From the NCBI GenBank assembly GCA_900110395.1, contig FODP01000012.1, forward strand, positions 124,001 through 188,000: a DNA stretch of 64,000 nt. Direction: 5' to 3'. This DNA is from Rhodospirillales bacterium URHD0017 (GTDB lineage Bacteria > Pseudomonadota > Alphaproteobacteria > Reyranellales > Reyranellaceae). This document shows, piece after piece, positions 60,397 through 64,000 of the stretch (positions are counted from its first letter, which is position 1; every line of letters starts with the position of its first letter). Position numbers and translations under genes: made by a program. A model generated the notes under the pieces. That model saw nothing but the letters and a program-made list of their open reading frames with translations. It was not told where the DNA came from and searched no databases.

Positions 60397-60913
60397 GCAT
60401 CTCGTCCCCGACCTTCTGGCGCCCGGTCTCGACCTGGTGTTCTGCGGCACTGCGCCCAGCCCGGCCTCGTTCAAGGCGCGCGCCTACTATGCCAATCCCG
60501 GCAATGCCTTCTGGCCGACCCTGCATGCGGTCGGGCTCACGCCCGAGCGCCTGGCGCCGGCGCGCTATCCCGAGCTTTTGACCCTCGGCATCGGGCTGAC
60601 GGACCTCAACAAGACCGAGTATGGTTCGGACCACGAGCTGAGCCCCCACGCCATGGACGCCGCCGCCCTGCACACCAAACTGCGCCGCTTCCGGCCTGCC
60701 GCCGTCGCCTTCACCAGCAAGCACGCGGCCGCGCTGGCGCTTGGCGTGAAGTCGCCGGCCTACGGACGGCAGGCCGAGCCGATCGAAGAGGCCGTGGCCT
60801 TTGTGCTCGCCTCGCCGTCGGGCCGCGCCCGCTCGTTCTGGACCCTGGCGCCGTGGCGCGAGGTCGCGGCCTTTGTGATGGAGCGCCGCCTGATGCGCGA
60901 GCGCGCGGCATGA
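60371..60913 (+). CDS. mug: Mismatch-specific DNA glycosylase
   Basis: The 180-residue enzyme belongs to the Mug/TDG group of uracil-DNA glycosylases: DLVFCGTAPSPASFKARAYYANPGNAFWPTLHAVGL is the active-site block, followed by GIGLTDLNKTEYGSD and FTSKHAAALALG. It removes uracil or thymine from mismatches. The frame's first GTG (60371) overlaps the Bug gene by 26 bases and lacks a clear site, so the start is uncertain. Its stop overlaps the next gene (ATGA). Confidence 0.88.
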   Translation: MPRASSRNRHLVPDLLAPGLDLVFCGTAPSPASFKARAYYANPGNAFWPTLHAVGLTPERLAPARYPELLTLGIGLTDLNKTEYGSDHELSPHAMDAAALHTKLRRFRPAAVAFTSKHAAALALGVKSPAYGRQAEPIEEAVAFVLASPSGRARSFWTLAPWREVAAFVMERRLMRERAA

Positions 60914-62331
60914 GACGCCGCACGCTGATCGGCGGCGCGGTGGCGGCTCCTTTGCTCGCGCCCGCCATCGTGCGCGCGCAGGACACGACAGCGACGCTGC
61001 GCGACCTCGCCCGCCGCGCCACGGTCTATCTCTTCCCGGTCTACGAGATGTATCGCACGCGCTGGCAGGCCACGGTCAACGAGGCCAATCCCTTGCGCCA
61101 GCGGCTGAACCGCTTCCGCCACATCGCCCAGCTCGCCGACCATCGCGCGCGGGCCGTGACCACGCCCAACAACGACACCGTCTATTCGTCGGCGTGGCTC
61201 GATCTCTCGCTCGAGCCGGTGTTCCTCACCGTGCCGCCGGTTGGGGATCTCTATTACAGCTACGCCTTCATGGACCTGTTCACCAACAACTTCGCCTATG
61301 TCAGCCATCGGCTGCATGGCGGCGAGCCGCCGACGCACATGATCGTCGGCCCGGCCTGGACGGGCGATCCGTCGTCGGAGGTGAAGCTGGTGAGGGCGCC
61401 GACCAACTCGGTGTGGCTGCTCGGCCGCATCCTGGTCGACGGGCCCGACGAGGTCGACCGCGTGCGCATCCTGCAGGCGCGCGTCCTGCTCGAGACGCCC
61501 GACCAGCGCAACGAGCGGCGCATCCTGGAGACGCGCGAGCTGATGCGCCAGCGCACCGTGGCGCCGCCCGAGCCGGTGGCCGACTGGCGCGCGCCCAATC
61601 CCACCGATCCATTCGACCTGTTCGAGGTGACGATGCGCGCGCTGGGCGAGAGCCCGTTGTCGGAGCGCGACCGTTCGGTGTTCGAAAGCCTGGCACCGCT
61701 GAAGCTCCGGCCCGGCCGCAAGTTCGACCTGCGCGCCTTCAGCGAGGCCGAACGTCGCGCGATCCAGGCCGGCATCGAGCAGGGCCGCACCGAGATCCGC
61801 GGCGCCGCCGGCCGCTACGGCAAGACGGTCGATGGCTGGACCTACGGCGAGCGCCATCTCGGCAATTTTGGCGAGGACTATCTTTATCGCGCACACGTGG
61901 CGCTCACCGGCCTCGCCGCCCTCGAGCCGACCGAGGCGGTCTATCTCGCCTGCAACACCGATTCGACCGGCCGTCCCTTGTCGGGCGCCAACGCCTATCG
62001 CCTCACCTTCACGGCCGACGGCCTGCCGCCGGCGCGCGCCTTCTGGTCGCTCGCCATGTACGAAGTGACGCCCGAAGGCCGCGCCTTCTTCATCGACAAT
62101 CCGATCGGCCGCTACTCCATCGGTGATCGCACACCCGGCCTGCAGAAAGCGGCCGACGGCTCGCTCACGCTCTATCTGCAGCGAGAACGTCCTGACGGCG
62201 AGCGTGCGACGAATTGGCTGCCCGCGCCCAGCGGGCCGATGCGGCTGGTGCTGCGGGCCTACGAGCCCGAGGAGTCGCTGATCGAGGGCCGCTATCGCGC
62301 ACCCGGCGTGCAGCGCAACTCTCCGTCCTGA
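60910..62331 (+). CDS. DUF1254/DUF1214 domain exported protein
   Basis: The 473-residue protein has a twin-arginine signal (MRRRTLIGGAVAAPLLAPAIVRAQ), then DUF1254 (VYLFPVYEMYRTRWQ, TTPNNDTVYSSAWLDLSLEPVFLTVP, YYSYAFMDLFTNNFAYV) and C-terminal DUF1214 (YLACNTDSTGRPLSGANAYRLTF, ARAFWSLAMYEVTPEGRAFF, DRTPGLQKAADGSLTLYLQRERP, NWLPAPSGPMRLVLRAYEP). These paired domains are widespread but of unknown function. It is coupled to the glycosylase stop by 4 bases. Confidence 0.88.
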   Translation: MRRRTLIGGAVAAPLLAPAIVRAQDTTATLRDLARRATVYLFPVYEMYRTRWQATVNEANPLRQRLNRFRHIAQLADHRARAVTTPNNDTVYSSAWLDLSLEPVFLTVPPVGDLYYSYAFMDLFTNNFAYVSHRLHGGEPPTHMIVGPAWTGDPSSEVKLVRAPTNSVWLLGRILVDGPDEVDRVRILQARVLLETPDQRNERRILETRELMRQRTVAPPEPVADWRAPNPTDPFDLFEVTMRALGESPLSERDRSVFESLAPLKLRPGRKFDLRAFSEAERRAIQAGIEQGRTEIRGAAGRYGKTVDGWTYGERHLGNFGEDYLYRAHVALTGLAALEPTEAVYLACNTDSTGRPLSGANAYRLTFTADGLPPARAFWSLAMYEVTPEGRAFFIDNPIGRYSIGDRTPGLQKAADGSLTLYLQRERPDGERATNWLPAPSGPMRLVLRAYEPEESLIEGRYRAPGVQRNSPS

Positions 62332-62367
62332 CCGGCGTTAGGGTTCGAATAACCTTCGGAGACCGAC

Positions 62368-63066
62368 ATGCCTGAAATCTCTCGCCGCTCCCTGGCTGCG
62401 GGTGTCGGCTTGCTGGCCGGCGCCGCGGCCGTGCCGGCGGCGGCGCAACAACTGCTTGCCGTCGCGGGTGCGCCCAAGTTCCGCGCCCAGCCGCTCACCT
62501 TCAATCCCGACAAGATCAAGTGGCTGTCGGCCCCGTCGATCGCCGAGCATCACGCGATCTATGGCGAGAGCGTCAGCCGGCTGAACGCCCTCACCGAGCA
62601 GCTGGCGCAGATCGATGTCGCCAAGGCTGAGCCCGCCGAGATCGGCGCGCTGAAGCGCGAGCAGCAAGCCGTCTATAATTCCTCGCTGCTGCACGAACTC
62701 TATTTCGAGTGCATCGGCGACGCGCCGACAAATCCGTCCGGCGTATTCGCACAGGCGATCAGCCGCGACTTCGTCAGCCACGATCGCTGGAAGGCCGAAT
62801 TCGCCGCCATGGGCAAGTCGGCGACCGACGGCAAGGGCATGGTGATCCTGGCCTACACGCCGCGCGACAAGCGGTTGATCAATCACCTCGCCGCCGATCA
62901 CGCCACCGGCCCGGTCGGCTGCGTGCCGCTGATCGTGATGGACATGTACGAGCACGCCTACAAGGCCGACTTCGCCGGCGACCCGGGCAAGTATGTCGAC
63001 AACTTCGTGCAGATGGTCCGCTGGGTCACGCCCGAGCGGCTCTATCGCGAGGCGATCAGGGTGTGA
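62368..63066 (+). CDS. Exported iron/manganese superoxide dismutase family protein
   Basis: The 232-residue protein has a twin-arginine-like signal (SRRSLAAGVGLLAGAAAVPAAAQQ) and then a superoxide dismutase fold. The metal ligands are present: the HH pair at 61-62 (SIAEHHAIYGES), His109 (SSLLHELYF), Asp192 and His196 (MDMYEHAYKADF). The sequence is diverged around the usual Trp/Gln positions. Superoxide would be removed in the periplasm. CGGAG precedes ATG 62368. A nested palindromic element follows its stop. Confidence 0.85.
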   Translation: MPEISRRSLAAGVGLLAGAAAVPAAAQQLLAVAGAPKFRAQPLTFNPDKIKWLSAPSIAEHHAIYGESVSRLNALTEQLAQIDVAKAEPAEIGALKREQQAVYNSSLLHELYFECIGDAPTNPSGVFAQAISRDFVSHDRWKAEFAAMGKSATDGKGMVILAYTPRDKRLINHLAADHATGPVGCVPLIVMDMYEHAYKADFAGDPGKYVDNFVQMVRWVTPERLYREAIRV

Positions 63067-63068
63067 TG

Positions 63069-63168
63069 CTGGGGGGGGCGCGACAGCGACGGAGTAAACT
63101 CCGTCGTAAGTCGCGCGTCTTCGTCGATGCAAGAGATGATCGCGCCACTGGAGTGGCGCGCCCCCAGC
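63069..63168. repeat. Nested palindromic element (copy with both hairpins)
   Basis: CTGGGGG-type ends (63069-63078) and CCCCCAG (63161-63167) flank two hairpins: CGCGAC..CGACGGAGT-AA-ACTCCGTCG..GTCGCG (63079-63115) and CGCGCCACT-GG-AGTGGCGCG (63141-63160). The second hairpin is identical to that at 45394-45413. It has the outline of a REPIN- or MITE-like non-coding mobile element. Confidence 0.7.
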
Positions 63169-63169
63169 G

Positions 63170-63628
63170 CTAGGCCCCAGGCTGCGCCCGCCGCGATTCT
63201 TCCTCGGCCTTGGCTTCGATCGCTTCCATGTCGTCGTCGCTGAGGCCGAAGTGATGGCCGATCTCGTGGATCAGCACGTGGCGGACGATGTGCGGCAGGT
63301 CCTCGCCCGATTCGCACCAGTAGTCCAGGATCGGCCGGCGGTAGAGAAAGATGCGGTCGATGTCGTTGGCGACGTGGCCCGCGCCACGCTCCATCATCGA
63401 CACGCCCTGATAAAGGCCGAGCAGGTCGAACGGCGTGTCGAGGTCCATTTCCTTCTCGACCTCGTCGGACGGGAAGTCGTCGACCTGGATGCGCACGTTG
63501 CCGACATGCTTCCGGAACTCCCCGGGAATCGTCGCCAACGCCTCGGCGGCAATCGCCTCGAAGTCCTCCAAGGTGGGCGCGATGCCAAAGCAGGGCATGC
63601 GCCGCGGATTGGTGAAGACCGGCATCAT
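63170..63628 (-). CDS. Zincin-like metallopeptidase family protein
   Basis: The 152-residue protein ends with the zinc motif VRHVLIHEIGHHFGLSDDDM, characteristic of a small minimal-zincin family. The central part (VRIQVDDFPSDEVEKEMDLDTPFDLLGLYQGVSM ... DRIFLYRRPILDYW) is also typical. The function is unknown; it may be a peptidase or metal-binding regulator. GGGGGA lies directly before ATG 63628; ATG 63625 is spaced better, so either may be the start. Confidence 0.85.
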   Translation of the reverse strand: MMPVFTNPRRMPCFGIAPTLEDFEAIAAEALATIPGEFRKHVGNVRIQVDDFPSDEVEKEMDLDTPFDLLGLYQGVSMMERGAGHVANDIDRIFLYRRPILDYWCESGEDLPHIVRHVLIHEIGHHFGLSDDDMEAIEAKAEEESRRAQPGA

Positions 63629-63761
63629 TCCCCCATATAGGACGCGGGCGCGCCCGCCAAGGGGGAGAGGTGGACGAATCTGTGGCGAGTTGCTGGGCGG
63701 CTGGCGCGGGATTCGCATGGTGTCCTTCCCGACCGATCCGCTCTAAGCTCGTGACCCACCG

Positions 63762-64000
63762 ATGCTGCAGTTCCTCGTTCGTCGTCTGATCGTGGCGATC
63801 CTCGTGGCCGCCACCGTCATGACGCTCGCCTTCATCCTGACGCGCCTGTCGGGTGACCTCGCGATCTCGATCGCGGGTCCCAACGCAACGCAGGCCGATG
63901 TCGAAGCCGTGCGCAAGGCCTACGGGCTCGACCGGCCGCTCACCGTGCAGTTCTTCGACTGGGTGGGGCGTGCCGCGACCGGCGACCTGGGCGAGAGTTA
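63762..64000 (+). CDS. ABC transporter permease, DppB/OppB type (cut by window edge)
   Basis: The first 79 residues of an oligopeptide/dipeptide-type ABC permease are present: MLQFLVRRLIVAILVAATVMTLAFIL forms the first helix (about 9-28), then a periplasmic loop with VRKAYGLDRPLTVQFFDWVGRAATGDLGES, where TGDLGES is the family's conserved motif. The gene continues past base 64000. It imports peptides or related compounds. Confidence 0.88.
   Translation, partial: MLQFLVRRLIVAILVAATVMTLAFILTRLSGDLAISIAGPNATQADVEAVRKAYGLDRPLTVQFFDWVGRAATGDLGES

Overview
This 64 kb window is high-GC DNA (mostly above 60% G+C) from a Gram-negative bacterium, most likely an alphaproteobacterium. The evidence is the gene content: DUF4169 and DUF6481 small proteins, a class I fumarase, TypA, a FixK-type regulator with FixK/FNR-type boxes, several Bug/TctC binding proteins, CaiB-type CoA transferases and an F420-type oxidoreductase. 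I cannot assign a genus. No rRNA, tRNA, CRISPR array, phage gene or transposase was found.

1-16.7 kb is ordinary chromosome. It holds the end of a class I fumarase, a secreted SH3 protein, a VOC protein, typA, a nitroreductase, a large AsmA protein, nhaA with an HxlR regulator, a Bax-inhibitor-1 protein, an FtsX-type ABC exporter divergent from tesA (the gene order known from E. coli ybbAP/tesA), and thpR. A 428-base gap (8976-9403) holds a near-consensus promoter overlapped by a palindrome.

16.9-37.9 kb is the most striking region. Its genes are TPR, CBS-BON, PfkB, an alcohol dehydrogenase fragment, GH1 glycosidase, glucokinase, an SbmA/YddA-type membrane domain, a P-type ATPase, a 30-residue membrane peptide, a Crp/FixK regulator, a second CBS-BON, PEP synthase, a beta-propeller-like protein, universal stress protein, Hsp20, alcohol dehydrogenase, a second universal stress protein, a beta-CASP metallo-beta-lactamase protein, a second ABC membrane domain without ATPase, and an eRF1/Pelota-like small protein. 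Ten sites fitting (T/A)TG(A/C/T)-N6-TCAA lie upstream of these genes. The regulator inside the island has the E-S-R recognition helix expected to read them. The content closely parallels the mycobacterial DosR dormancy regulon (Usp, HspX, PfkB, CBS protein Hrp1, P-type ATPase CtpF), here apparently under FixK-type control. Gene fragments between the intact genes show that the island has been rearranged.

38-45.3 kb holds a frameshifted secreted protein, two small proteins, an F420-type LLM oxidoreductase, a molybdenum-hydroxylase remnant, and a LysR-linked set of small proteins, many with signal peptides: two tandem cupins, a cyclophilin-like protein, an ABM monooxygenase, DUF2255, two DUF1330 proteins and a double carboxymuconolactone decarboxylase protein.

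45.4-64 kb is catabolic. It includes a phosphotriesterase-family hydrolase with a Bug protein, divergent from an N,N-dimethylformamidase large subunit; a TRAP binding protein and low-molecular-weight phosphatase; a sirtuin; an AidB-like acyl-CoA dehydrogenase; a CaiB-CaiB-acyl-CoA dehydrogenase operon; a response regulator; a second Bug protein; a mismatch glycosylase; DUF1254; a Tat-exported superoxide dismutase; a zincin; and the start of an oligopeptide-type ABC permease. Several intergenic gaps carry large palindromes, and one palindrome family recurs three times.
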